Assembly: GCA_002729275.1 (NCBI GenBank)
Contig: PBTP01000140.1
Span: 1 to 15,358 of the forward strand
Direction of reading: 5' to 3'
Source: Roseibacillus sp.
GTDB lineage: Bacteria > Verrucomicrobiota > Verrucomicrobiia > Verrucomicrobiales > Akkermansiaceae
DNA length: 15,358 bases
Shown: positions 1-6,809 of the stretch, piece by piece
How positions within the stretch are numbered: the first letter of the stretch is position 1
How the letters are laid out: the number at the start of each line of letters is the position of its first letter
Translations under genes and position numbers: made by a program
Notes under the pieces: generated by a model
What the model was told of the DNA's origin: nothing
Database searches by the model: none
Seen by the model: the letters and a program-made list of their open reading frames with translations, nothing else

Positions 1-1
1 C

Positions 2-451
2 ATCAACCAGTATGATCACTTCCAAGCCACCTTGAAGCATGCCTTTGCCGACAAGGATCTTGATAATGACGGCGAGCCCGACACTCTGATTCCCTCCGGT
101 ATTCTCTGGATGCAGGGCGAGAGCGATGCGGACAATGAGGAAGTTGCCAGGCGCTACGAGTCCAACCTCTCCGAACTCATGAGCCTCATCCGCAAGGATC
201 TGGGAAAATCCAAAACGCAGATCCCCGTAGTGATTGGGCGTATCACTGACTGGAAAGTCTGGAAATTTGGCGCCATCGTTCGCAAGGCGCAGGCGTTGTT
301 CGTGGAAGGTGATCCCCGGGCAGCGCTCGTTACCTCGACAGACTCCTACGGGAACTCGGACCCCTGGCACTATGACTCTGCCGGTTACCTCGATCTCGGC
401 GAACAATTTGCGAAGGCCCTGATCTCGGTGGAAAAGGGCCCTTCAAAATGA
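2..451 (+). CDS. Sialate O-acetylesterase/SASA-family esterase, C-terminal part (5' truncated by window edge)
   Basis: The reading frame is open from base 2 with no need for an internal start, so this is the last ~149 codons of a gene that begins upstream of the window. A WMQGESDADN segment matches the conserved W-x-QGESD block of the SASA / carbohydrate esterase 6 family (SGNH-like hydrolases). Near the end, a DPWHYDSAGY segment fits the C-terminal D-x-x-H that supplies the catalytic Asp and His. The catalytic Ser block (GQSN-like) should lie in the missing N-terminal part. Members remove O-acetyl groups from sugars such as sialic acid or xylan and are usually exported; a signal peptide cannot be seen here. 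A DLDNDGEPD stretch near residues 18-26 resembles a calcium-binding Asp-rich loop (inference). The stop overlaps the next start as ATGA, suggesting translational coupling. Family assignment is fairly sure; substrate is unknown. Confidence 0.85.
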   Translation: MNQYDHFQATLKHAFADKDLDNDGEPDTLIPSGILWMQGESDADNEEVARRYESNLSELMSLIRKDLGKSKTQIPVVIGRITDWKVWKFGAIVRKAQALFVEGDPRAALVTSTDSYGNSDPWHYDSAGYLDLGEQFAKALISVEKGPSK

Positions 452-1332
452 GTTCTCTCACTCAGCCGCTGCTTAGAGCAGAGGACTGGCTGCAAAAGTC
501 AGCCAGCCACAGATCACAGGCTCTGACATGGACACAACCCACGCGGGATCGCAGAGCACGCGGTGAAAAGCATCCAGTTCATGATTTCCTGCATACCTAT
601 TACCGACTCTCTCTGGGTCAGCTGGAGCGGTGGCACCCAGGAATTGGGGTCATCATAGAAGATTGCTCAGAAGCCCGTCAGATGTTTCGTCAAACGCACT
701 ACCGGTTTAAGGAAGGGACCTGCTCGGTCGACCCTGCCCAGTTGGGTCCCAAAGCTCGCACACGACTTAAATTTTATCTTCAAATCCTCCAATCGACCAA
801 CAAAAGGCCTCCTAATTTCGCCTGTCACGGCCTCCATGAATGGGCCATGCTCTACGAGGGTGCGGAGGTTCGTCATGGCGAAACAGTTCCCCTGCGTCTC
901 CCCAGGAAGGAAATCGACACTCTGGTTCACTCCCGTCCGCTGTGCTGTAGTCACTTTGATGCCTTCCGTTTTTTCGCACCCGGGGCCAAAGTAATGAACC
1001 GTGTGCAGCCAGATCTCTCAGCCCGCGAGGAGAATGAACAGCCAGGCTGCATCCATGCCAATATGGACCTCTACAAATGGGCAGCAAAGTCACTGCCATG
1101 GGTCTCGAGTGATCTTTTGTGGAACTGCTTCGGCCTTGCCACGAGGGCACGCGAAATTGATATGAGAGCAAGCCCCTACGACCTGACCGGCTTTGGTTAT
1201 GATCCCATAAAAGTGGAGACTCCCGAGGGACGTCGCCTCTACGAGAAGTTACAACGCCAGCTCGCTGATGAGGCCCTGCCTCTCCGTGGCAGCCTCATCC
1301 TCCAGCTCAAGAAGACTCTGAGCGCTGACTGA
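448..1332 (+). CDS. Conserved protein of the family often annotated '3-methyladenine DNA glycosylase' (function unproven)
   Basis: This 294-residue protein overlaps the preceding esterase stop by 4 bp (ATGA). From memory it matches a family found in actinobacteria and verrucomicrobia that databases often label 3-methyladenine DNA glycosylase. Recognisable blocks in order are HPVHDFLHTYY, LERWHPG, CHGLHEWAMLY, CSHFDAFRFF, CIHANMDLYKW and DMRASPYDL, followed by a basic amphipathic C-terminus. I see no helix-hairpin-helix plus Gly/Pro-Asp motif (AlkA), no TagI zinc pattern and no AAG/MPG signature, so the glycosylase label looks weakly founded. The repeated conserved His residues beside acidic or aromatic residues could bind a metal, which is inference. 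There is no signal peptide, so it is probably cytosolic. An AAGGG lies 9 bases before the ATG, one of few possible Shine-Dalgarno sites here. Sure as a gene; unsure of function. Confidence 0.85.
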   Translation: MSSLTQPLLRAEDWLQKSASHRSQALTWTQPTRDRRARGEKHPVHDFLHTYYRLSLGQLERWHPGIGVIIEDCSEARQMFRQTHYRFKEGTCSVDPAQLGPKARTRLKFYLQILQSTNKRPPNFACHGLHEWAMLYEGAEVRHGETVPLRLPRKEIDTLVHSRPLCCSHFDAFRFFAPGAKVMNRVQPDLSAREENEQPGCIHANMDLYKWAAKSLPWVSSDLLWNCFGLATRAREIDMRASPYDLTGFGYDPIKVETPEGRRLYEKLQRQLADEALPLRGSLILQLKKTLSAD

Positions 1333-1339
1333 CGACAGG

Positions 1340-1828
1340 ATGTCTCTTCCTATCTCTTTCTCCTCAACGCTGCTGCTCCTCAGCGTGGTTCTCACCTCCA
1401 TCTACTGTAGCTCATGCAGCCACCACGGGGAAACCACCCTGCCCGATCGCACGAACGCCACCATGGATCTTGCCCTCGATACCGCTGGCGAGAGAATGTT
1501 TTACCGGGGCACCGCCCTGATTCCCCGGGGCTTCAATTCGGACAAGCCTTTTGACCTCAGGATCCGCCTCGCCCCCTGGGGAAACCCGCCCGCTAACGAA
1601 ACAAGCCGGGAGGCCAGCGCGGTCCTGGCGGAAAAATTTGATGGGCAAGGTCGGTATCAGCCCCGCGGCAAGAGGGAGGGAAAGGTCACCTTCGCCGGCC
1701 AGCGCCTTCAACTCTGCGGCGTGATCCGCAACAACGGAAAAGAGCTGGATGGCGAGTGGTTCCTGGACGGAGTCGAGGGAGGAGGCTTTCGCATCATGCC
1801 CGAGGGCTACCTCTTTCCCGGGGATTAA
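1340..1828 (+). CDS. Hypothetical exported protein, possible lipoprotein
   Basis: I do not recognise this 162-residue protein. Its N-terminus (MSLPISFSSTLLLLSVVLTSIYCSSC) is a hydrophobic signal segment ending in two cysteines. Neither cysteine has a perfect lipobox (-1 is Tyr or Ser), so a lipoprotein is possible but not clear. The mature part is polar and probably beta-rich, with a central IRLAPWGNPP segment and a Gly-rich end (DGEWFLDGVEGGGFRIMPEG) that resembles a small beta-barrel or sandwich. It starts 7 bp after the previous stop and probably belongs to the same transcript as the esterase. The long antisense frame across 1412-1834 is less plausible because it lacks family features and would sit alone against the operon. 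ATG at 1340 is chosen because it gives the full signal segment. Confidence 0.7.
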   Translation: MSLPISFSSTLLLLSVVLTSIYCSSCSHHGETTLPDRTNATMDLALDTAGERMFYRGTALIPRGFNSDKPFDLRIRLAPWGNPPANETSREASAVLAEKFDGQGRYQPRGKREGKVTFAGQRLQLCGVIRNNGKELDGEWFLDGVEGGGFRIMPEGYLFPGD

Positions 1829-1948
1829 GCACAAGGAACTTCCGCAATGACGCCCCCAGGGCCGGAGACAGCCTCGATCCGTTCTTGCCCAAAATTGTCC
1901 CGCGGCTTGCTACCCGTGAGACATTCCTTTACCCCTGTATTTCCTGAC

Positions 1949-3367
1949 ATGATCCCAAACGTTCTTGCCGATCGCTATGCTTCCCGCGCCATGAAGGAGA
2001 TCTGGTCCGCGGAGGGCCGTATCATCTTGGAGCGCGACTTCTGGATCTCGGTCATGCGTGCCCAACGAGAGCTTGGCCTCCCAATCACGGAAGAAGCCAT
2101 CAATGCCTACGAGGCCGTCAAGGCAGAGGTTAATCTGGAGTCGATCCAGGAGCGCGAACGCATTTCCCGTCATGACGTTAAGGCTCGGCTTGAGGAATTC
2201 AACGACCTTGCCGGCCATCAGGAGATCCACAAGGGGATGACCTCGAGGGATCTCACCGAGAACGTAGAGCAGTTGCAGGTTTTCTCCTCACTTCGCCTGA
2301 TTCACGACAAGGCCATTGCCTCCCTGACCACGCTCGCGAGACGGGCTCATGAATGGAGAGACATCATTCTGGCAGGAAGGACCCATAACGTTGCAGCCCA
2401 GCCTACAACCTTCGGCAAGCGCCTCTCCATGTCGGGAGAGGAGCTTCTCGACGCCCGGCAACGTCTCGAGAACCTCGTGGAAAGCTATCCTGTCCGGGGA
2501 TTGAAGGGGGCCGTGGGTACGCAGATGGATCAGCTCTCTCTCTTCGATGGCGATGTTGAGAAGGTCAAGGAGCTAGAGCAGAAAGTAGCTTTTCACCTTG
2601 GGCTTCCCGGTGACTGGGTGTGCGTGGGCCAAGTATATCCCAGGTCTATGGACATGAGAACCGTGTCGACGCTGACCGACCTCACTGCTGCGCCCTCCTC
2701 AATGTGTACTACCTTACGTCTGATGGCAGGGCACGAGCTTGCTTCAGAGGGGTTTGCCAAGGGTCAGACTGGCTCAAGTGCAATGCCCCACAAGATGAAT
2801 GCAAGGTCATGCGAACGCGTGAATGGCTTTCACGTGATCCTGAAGGGCTATCTCGCGATGGGAGCAGGCCTGAGTGGGGCCCAGTGGAATGAGGGCGATG
2901 TGTCCTGCTCGGTCGTGCGCAGAGTCATGCTACCAGACGCATTTTTCGCTGCAGATGGCCTGCTCGAAACCTTCCTGACCATCCTGACCCAGATGCAGGT
3001 CTTTCCCGGAACCGTCAGCAGAGAAAACGAGCGCTATATGCCTTTCCTGCTGAGCACCTCTTTCCTTATGGCTGCGGTAAAGGCCGGAGCTGGTCGGGAG
3101 ACCGCCCATGCTGCGATCAAGGAACATGCGCTGGCGGTAGCCAGAGATCTCCGGGAAGCCACCATCTCCGACAATGATCTGCTGGACCGACTTGCTGGTG
3201 ACGATCGCATCCCCGTCTCCCGTGATGAACTCCAAAAGGTATTTGAGGACGGCAAGGGCAATACCGGAGCCGCCACCTCTCAGGTAGACGCCTTTGTTGA
3301 CGCTGTTGCCAGCCTCAAGGAGCGATATCCAGAAGCTGCTGCATACCAGCCCGGGGACATCCTTTAA
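1949..3367 (+). CDS. purB: Adenylosuccinate lyase
   Basis: PurB cleaves SAICAR to AICAR plus fumarate and adenylosuccinate to AMP plus fumarate in de novo purine synthesis, as a cytosolic homotetramer. Visible motifs are HKGMTSRDLTEN (residues 94-105), GRTHNVAAQPTTFGKR with the general-acid His at about 146, and the signature loop GSSAMPHKMN (residues 275-284) with the catalytic Ser. The loop reads PHKMN rather than PYKRN, and it is followed by ARSCERVNG and QWNEGDVSCSVVRR, the version I know from actinobacterial PurB. The frame is open back to 1847, but the ATG at 1949 gives a typical N-terminus (MIPNVLADRYAS) and a 472-residue protein. The 34 residues upstream are Pro/Ser/Arg-rich and not conserved-looking. 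No Shine-Dalgarno is seen. It ends 61 bp from a convergent gene. Confidence 0.95.
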   Translation: MIPNVLADRYASRAMKEIWSAEGRIILERDFWISVMRAQRELGLPITEEAINAYEAVKAEVNLESIQERERISRHDVKARLEEFNDLAGHQEIHKGMTSRDLTENVEQLQVFSSLRLIHDKAIASLTTLARRAHEWRDIILAGRTHNVAAQPTTFGKRLSMSGEELLDARQRLENLVESYPVRGLKGAVGTQMDQLSLFDGDVEKVKELEQKVAFHLGLPGDWVCVGQVYPRSMDMRTVSTLTDLTAAPSSMCTTLRLMAGHELASEGFAKGQTGSSAMPHKMNARSCERVNGFHVILKGYLAMGAGLSGAQWNEGDVSCSVVRRVMLPDAFFAADGLLETFLTILTQMQVFPGTVSRENERYMPFLLSTSFLMAAVKAGAGRETAHAAIKEHALAVARDLREATISDNDLLDRLAGDDRIPVSRDELQKVFEDGKGNTGAATSQVDAFVDAVASLKERYPEAAAYQPGDIL

Positions 3368-3428
3368 TCAGTAGCCGGAACATCCGCAACCCCGTGGTCC
3401 GGTAGCATCTGATCTCTTCGAGGGCCTG

Positions 3429-3932
3429 CTATTCCTCCTCTTCCTGTTTCTTCAAGAGCTCGCGATGCATCTTCTTGGCCTCACGAAATATCTTGCTGCC
3501 CTCTTGGTAAATTTCGTTGCCAGAAGCTTTCCCGAGAACTGTATTCATCGACCCATCGAGGATCACAACCAGGGGGTAGGAATTTCCCGCTCCACTCAAG
3601 CCGGTGATTAAGGCCTTGGGGACATCATTTTTCTTACCTCGTGAAGCATCAACTACTTCCTGGTAGTTGCCCTTGACCACAACGCAAAATGACTTGAGGG
3701 CGCGAATCGCATCATTAGTCGCATCGATAGATCGAACCACTCCACTATCTTTCGTATCCCACACCGTTGGTATAAAGATAAAGGCAAATCCTTTTTCCTC
3801 CTTTTGTGCCACCTCCTTCGCTGCCTCGAGTTTTTCCCACTCAACAACGTCGCGCGGCCAGCGCACCTTGGGGGCCGCGGAAACAAGTGACGCCCCCAGC
3901 GCCATCAGCAAAACGATAACAGGTAACTTCAT
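3429..3932 (-). CDS. Small secreted protein, thioredoxin-fold-like without CxxC
   Basis: This is a 167-residue protein from the ATG at 3932 (the frame extends two codons to a TTG at 3938). Residues 1-20 (MKLPVIVLLMALGASLVSAA) form a clear Sec signal peptide, probably cut near Ala19/Ala20. The mature protein shows a pattern like a minimal thioredoxin fold: a helix (VVEWEKLEAAKEVAQKEEKG), a strand (FAFIFIPTVW), a helix and strand (AIRALKSFCVVVKG), a strand (YPLVVILDG) where the Pro could be the cis-Pro, and a charged C-terminal helix ending in poly-Glu. The expected active site CxxC is absent; the only Cys is in SFCVVV. Verrucomicrobial and planctomycete genomes have many such degenerate secreted thioredoxin-like proteins. 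The fold is inferred, not proven. It is probably a separate unit downstream of the adenosyltransferase gene. Confidence 0.75.
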   Translation of the reverse strand: MKLPVIVLLMALGASLVSAAPKVRWPRDVVEWEKLEAAKEVAQKEEKGFAFIFIPTVWDTKDSGVVRSIDATNDAIRALKSFCVVVKGNYQEVVDASRGKKNDVPKALITGLSGAGNSYPLVVILDGSMNTVLGKASGNEIYQEGSKIFREAKKMHRELLKKQEEEE

Positions 3933-3997
3933 CACCAAGAGATGTTAGAGTCTTCCGGGAAATTTAAAATTCTAATTTATCATTTCGTGAGCCGTTC

Positions 3998-4525
3998 TTA
4001 GGCCACAGCTTCGCAATGGCGCGCATAAAGCCATAGCAGGTCCGAGAGACGGTTAAGAAACAGAAGCATATTCGTATTCGGGAGTTCCTCCGACAGAGCA
4101 AGCACCCGGCGCTCCGCCCTACGGCAGACGGTTCGGGCAAAGTCGAGCTGAGCGCCGGTCCGGTTCCCCTTGGCACCCGGGCGAGCCCACCCATCAAATA
4201 CGATTCCGCTTTCCTCCAGTTCTCGGGCAAGATTCTCGAGAATTTTTACCTCATCTTCGGTGATCGAAGGGTGACCCGAGGATCTGTACTTCTCGAGATC
4301 CTCGGAAAGAACTGCGAGCTCGCCCATCAGTCCCACAAGATAACCCTGCAGCAGATCGATGGATTTTCCCATGGAAGCACCCCCATCTACTCGGACTAAT
4401 CCCAGGGCCGCGTTAAGCTCATCAAGGGAACCAATAGCTTCAATACGGTCACCCATCTTTGCCGCCCGTTTACCAAACATGAGGTCGGTGCCCCCGTCGT
4501 CACCACGTTTCGTTGTAATGCTCAT
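3998..4525 (-). CDS. pduO: Cob(I)yrinic acid a,c-diamide adenosyltransferase, PduO type
   Basis: PduO-type corrinoid adenosyltransferases transfer adenosine from ATP to cob(I)alamin, giving coenzyme B12 for enzymes such as methylmalonyl-CoA mutase. The start MSITTKRGDDGGTDL at residues 1-15 is the ATP-binding N-terminal block (TRxGDxGxT). SLDELNAALG (33-42) matches the conserved S/TxDELNxxxG. Near the C-terminus, ARTVCRRAERRVL and FLNRLSDLLW are the ATP/corrinoid site blocks, with the Arg residues that match those mutated in human MMAB disease. The length of 175 residues is slightly short for the family (~185-190) but all blocks are present. The frame runs upstream to 4663, but the ATG at 4525 gives the canonical N-terminus and the extension is unlike the family. 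No corrinoid synthesis genes are nearby, so this may serve salvage. Confidence 0.93.
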   Translation of the reverse strand: MSITTKRGDDGGTDLMFGKRAAKMGDRIEAIGSLDELNAALGLVRVDGGASMGKSIDLLQGYLVGLMGELAVLSEDLEKYRSSGHPSITEDEVKILENLARELEESGIVFDGWARPGAKGNRTGAQLDFARTVCRRAERRVLALSEELPNTNMLLFLNRLSDLLWLYARHCEAVA

Positions 4526-4707
4526 GGATGAGCCGTAGCCTAGTTTACCCCGGTTTCTCAACCGCAACTTGGTTCCTATCTGAGCAAAGATGGCTAATTG
4601 CCCAAATCTGTTCCGATTTTTCAGCCATCCGGGCACTCTTTTTGCTCCAACCTGCGGGGACAACTTGGAGCTTTCCGGGAAAGAGCCTCCCAGTCTAGTT
4701 TCTCCCT
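4526..4707. promoter_or_regulatory. Divergent intergenic region between the adenosyltransferase and the sugar isomerase-like gene
   Basis: These 182 bases separate two divergent starts, so both promoters should lie here. I see no convincing -35/-10 pair, no cobalamin-riboswitch B12 box and no Shine-Dalgarno before either start. A near-perfect dyad CTTTCCGGGAAAG at about 4672-4684 lies ~24 bases before the ATG at 4708 and could be an operator or a chance palindrome. The open frames crossing the region are upstream extensions or shadows. Confidence 0.35.
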
Positions 4708-5619
4708 ATGACCACAAGACGCCTCTTTCTGAAGCAAAGCGCTGCCACCGGCGGGACACTCCTAATACCCGGCCTGTCATCCGCCGACCATCACACGAAG
4801 TCCAAGCCTCTTTTCGATCTCTCACTCGCAGAGTGGTCTCTTCATAAGACCCTCTTCAGCAAGAAAATGACCAACCTCGACTTTCCTCAGGTTACCAAGG
4901 AGAAATTCGGGATCACCGCCGTGGAATATGTGAACCAGTTTTTCAAGGACAAGGCCACGGACCAGAAATATCTCACTGAACTGCGAACTCGCTGTGACGA
5001 CCTGGGAGTGGAAAGTCTTCTCATCATGATCGACGGAGAAGGTCACCTTGGGGAAGCTGAGGAGTCCCGACGTCAGAAAGTGATAGACAACCATAAGAAG
5101 TGGGTCGAAGCCGCCAAGTTCCTTGGGTGCCACTCGATACGAGTCAATGCCCACGGAGTTGGGAACTCTGATGAGGAGAAGGCTGCCAATACTACCAAAG
5201 GGTTGCGGGGGCTCTCCGAATTTGGCCAGAACCACGGAATCAATGTGATCGTGGAAAACCACGGAGGCCTGTCCTCAAATGGCAAGTGGCTCTCCAAGGT
5301 TCTTAAGGATGTTGACCTGCCCAACTGTGGATCTCTTCCCGACTTCGGAAACTTCGGCGGATACGACCGGTATATGGGAATCAAGGAACTCATGCCCTTC
5401 GCTAAGGGCGTCAGCGCCAAGAGTCATAACTTCGACTCTAAAGGGAACGAGACCAAGACCGATTACGTCAAAGCTTTGAAGCTTGTGCTAGACGCGGGCT
5501 ATCGCGGCCACGTCGGAATCGAGTATGAAGGCCGTAAAATGGGAGAAGATGAGGGCATCCTTGCGACAAAAGAACTTCTTCTCACAGTGCGAGATCAACT
5601 CGCCAAAGACTATAAATAA
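4708..5619 (+). CDS. Sugar phosphate isomerase/epimerase-like TIM-barrel protein with Tat signal
   Basis: This 303-residue protein begins [16 protein letters not shown], a twin-arginine signal (TRRLFLK, residues 3-9), then [11 protein letters not shown], so it is probably exported folded with its metal. The rest is a xylose isomerase-like AP-endonuclease 2 TIM barrel. Likely metal ligands on successive strands are E183 (IVENHGG), D212 (LPDFGNF), H240 (AKSHNF) and E272 (GHVGIEYEG), the usual Glu/Asp/His/Glu set for a divalent metal. Related exported enzymes in Verrucomicrobia and Planctomycetes are numerous and presumably act on sugars, but the substrate cannot be read here. It has a divergent neighbour and is followed by a likely terminator hairpin at 5625-5640, so it is probably monocistronic. 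The start is fixed by the RR motif two residues inside. Confidence 0.88.
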   Translation: MTTRRLFLKQSAATGGTLLIPGLSSADHHTKSKPLFDLSLAEWSLHKTLFSKKMTNLDFPQVTKEKFGITAVEYVNQFFKDKATDQKYLTELRTRCDDLGVESLLIMIDGEGHLGEAEESRRQKVIDNHKKWVEAAKFLGCHSIRVNAHGVGNSDEEKAANTTKGLRGLSEFGQNHGINVIVENHGGLSSNGKWLSKVLKDVDLPNCGSLPDFGNFGGYDRYMGIKELMPFAKGVSAKSHNFDSKGNETKTDYVKALKLVLDAGYRGHVGIEYEGRKMGEDEGILATKELLLTVRDQLAKDYK

Positions 5620-5624
5620 GCAGT

Positions 5625-5640
5625 AGCTCCTGCAGGGGCT
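5625..5640 (+). terminator. Hairpin after the sugar isomerase-like gene
   Basis: AGCTCC / GGGGCT form a 6-bp stem (one G-T pair) around a TGCA loop, six bases after the stop at 5619. The following bases are pyrimidine-rich (CTTCCCTCCC) but not a T run, so an intrinsic terminator is only possible. Confidence 0.35.
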
Positions 5641-5693
5641 CTTCCCTCCCGGTCCCGAAGCCATCTTTTTGCATAATTTACCCTGACCCCCCG

Positions 5694-5718
5694 CAACTTT
5701 CCCCGTCTCGGGGAGTTG
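5694..5718 (+). promoter_or_regulatory. Strong hairpin covering the ribosome-binding region of the 5733 gene
   Basis: CAAC (5694-5697) pairs with GTTG (5715-5718), and TCCCCG (5700-5705) pairs with CGGGGA (5709-5714) around a 3-base loop TCT, with a two-T bulge. The right arm contains GGGGAG, the only good Shine-Dalgarno-like sequence nearby. It lies 5 bases before an in-frame TTG at 5721 and 17 before the ATG at 5733. If that site is used, the stem would mask it. The pairing is seen; the control role is inferred. Confidence 0.45.
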
Positions 5719-5732
5719 AATTGCATGTAACC

Positions 5733-6134
5733 ATGTCGATTAAGGTCAAGCACGAGGAAAGCTCATGGGAAAATGATCCCGTATGGGACCTGCTGGACAA
5801 GGTGGAGAGGGCAGATGTCGACCCTCTTTTCGTCTCCAACGTGATGCGTGAAGTGCGTCTTGCCAACGAGGTGAAAGGTTCGTGGTGGAAGTATTCAACA
5901 ACCTTCAGACCTCTTCTGGCTGGATCATCGGCTATCCTCATTACGGTTCTCTTCATTGCTTTCAGTGGCGATGAGCCCTCCTCCCCGAACGCAGGCGTTG
6001 ATTCACTTCCTCCTCAAGGGGAACTCGAGGCCCCTCACCTTGATACCCTGCTCGACGAAGAAATGCTTTCGCAGGCAGCTGAGAATCCGGCCGCGTTCAG
6101 TGACGAAGCACTGGTGGCATTGCTTTCCCAGTAG
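5733..6134 (+). CDS. Small single-pass membrane protein, anti-sigma-factor-like layout
   Basis: This protein has 133 residues from the ATG at 5733 or 137 from the TTG at 5721, which has a better-placed GGGGAG. ATG was chosen because most genes in this window lack Shine-Dalgarno sites. The N-terminal cytosolic part is acidic and helical (WENDPVWDLLDKVERADVDPLFVSNVMREVR). A single membrane helix follows at about residues 48-66 (LLAGSSAILITVLFIAF). A short acidic outer part ends with EMLSQAAENPAAFSDEALVALLSQ. This layout is like small anti-sigma or regulatory proteins commonly encoded after ECF sigma genes in Verrucomicrobia, but no sigma gene is next to it here and no zinc-binding HxxxCxxC is present. 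I do not recognise a family. It lies 24 bp before the phosphatase gene, probably in one transcript. Confidence 0.75.
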   Translation: MSIKVKHEESSWENDPVWDLLDKVERADVDPLFVSNVMREVRLANEVKGSWWKYSTTFRPLLAGSSAILITVLFIAFSGDEPSSPNAGVDSLPPQGELEAPHLDTLLDEEMLSQAAENPAAFSDEALVALLSQ

Positions 6135-6158
6135 GTGCCCGTCACATTATAGTTACTG

Positions 6159-6809
6159 ATGCGGGCAGCCATCTTCGATCTAGACGGGACTCTTGTTAAT
6201 TCTCTTCCGGGAATCGCAGACGCGCTGAACAGCGCTCTTGCTGCGCAGGGTCTGTCAACCCACCCACGTGACCTGGTCGAGCGGTTCATCGGCAATGGTA
6301 GCCGAATGCTAGTAAGCCGGGGCATTGGGGGAGAGCCTCCCGACACCTTGGTCGATAAAATTCATGAGAGCTTTCTCTCCTTTTACTCGGAATCTCTCAT
6401 CTCAGGCACACACCTCTATCCGGGTGTACGGACAATGCTCAAGGACCTGCACCTTGATGGAATGCCTATGGCGGTTTGTTCCAACAAGCCCCACCAGTAT
6501 ACCGTGGCAATTATGACTCAGATGTTTTCCTGGGTTCCATGGATCATGGTCCTCGGCCAGAAGAAATCCATTCCTATCAAACCAGATCCGACCGGGGCTC
6601 TCTCCATCGCGAGTGCCATGCAGATTCCAGCCTCTGAGATTGCCTTTGTAGGAGACTCCACCGTCGACTTTGAAACCGCCCAGGCTGCTGGTATGAACCC
6701 TGTTCTCGTTGAATGGGGTTTCAGCCCCCTAGAAAAGCTCGCCCTGACCACCGCCCCACTAGTATCCTCTACAACGGCTCTTCGTAAATGCCTTCAAGCG
6801 CCTCATTGA
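6159..6809 (+). CDS. gph: HAD-family hydrolase, phosphoglycolate phosphatase-like
   Basis: This 216-residue protein has all four HAD motifs: DLDGT (D7, D9 nucleophile pair) in MRAAIFDLDGTLVNS, the Ser of CSNKP (S108, K110), the Lys in IKPDP, and GDSTVDF (D166, D170). The helical cap between motifs I and II (LPGIADALNSALAAQGL onward) is the C1 cap of the Gph/PGMB subgroup. Gph removes phosphate from 2-phosphoglycolate, a by-product of oxidative DNA repair and of photorespiration. Other small phosphates are possible for this subgroup, so the exact substrate is uncertain. Its 3' end overlaps the convergent aat gene by 41 bp. It follows the membrane protein gene by 24 bp, and no Shine-Dalgarno is present. 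Confidence 0.88.
   Translation: MRAAIFDLDGTLVNSLPGIADALNSALAAQGLSTHPRDLVERFIGNGSRMLVSRGIGGEPPDTLVDKIHESFLSFYSESLISGTHLYPGVRTMLKDLHLDGMPMAVCSNKPHQYTVAIMTQMFSWVPWIMVLGQKKSIPIKPDPTGALSIASAMQIPASEIAFVGDSTVDFETAQAAGMNPVLVEWGFSPLEKLALTTAPLVSSTTALRKCLQAPH

Noticed and set aside
812..1171. 119-residue antisense frame inside the '3-methyladenine glycosylase'-like gene
   Set aside because: It lies opposite a conserved gene, has no recognisable motif, and its composition is that of a shadow frame.
1412..1834. 140-residue antisense frame opposite the small exported protein
   Set aside because: The + strand frame has a signal peptide and fits the operon; the antisense one has neither.
1847..1948. N-terminal extension of purB
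   Set aside because: The added Pro/Ser/Arg-rich residues are not part of the PurB family and the standard N-terminus begins at 1949.
2620..2892. 90-residue frame within purB
   Set aside because: Shifted reading of conserved PurB sequence with no independent support.
3375..3402. Bidirectional terminator between purB and the convergent secreted-protein gene
   Set aside because: Only CCGGA/TCCGG pairs across a long loop, with no T run on either strand.
4526..4663. N-terminal extension of the cobalamin adenosyltransferase
   Set aside because: The canonical start MSITTKRGDDGG is at 4525, and the upstream part is basic and unlike the family.
4526..4707. Cobalamin riboswitch before the adenosyltransferase
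   Set aside because: No B12-box-like sequence could be found on the - strand leader.
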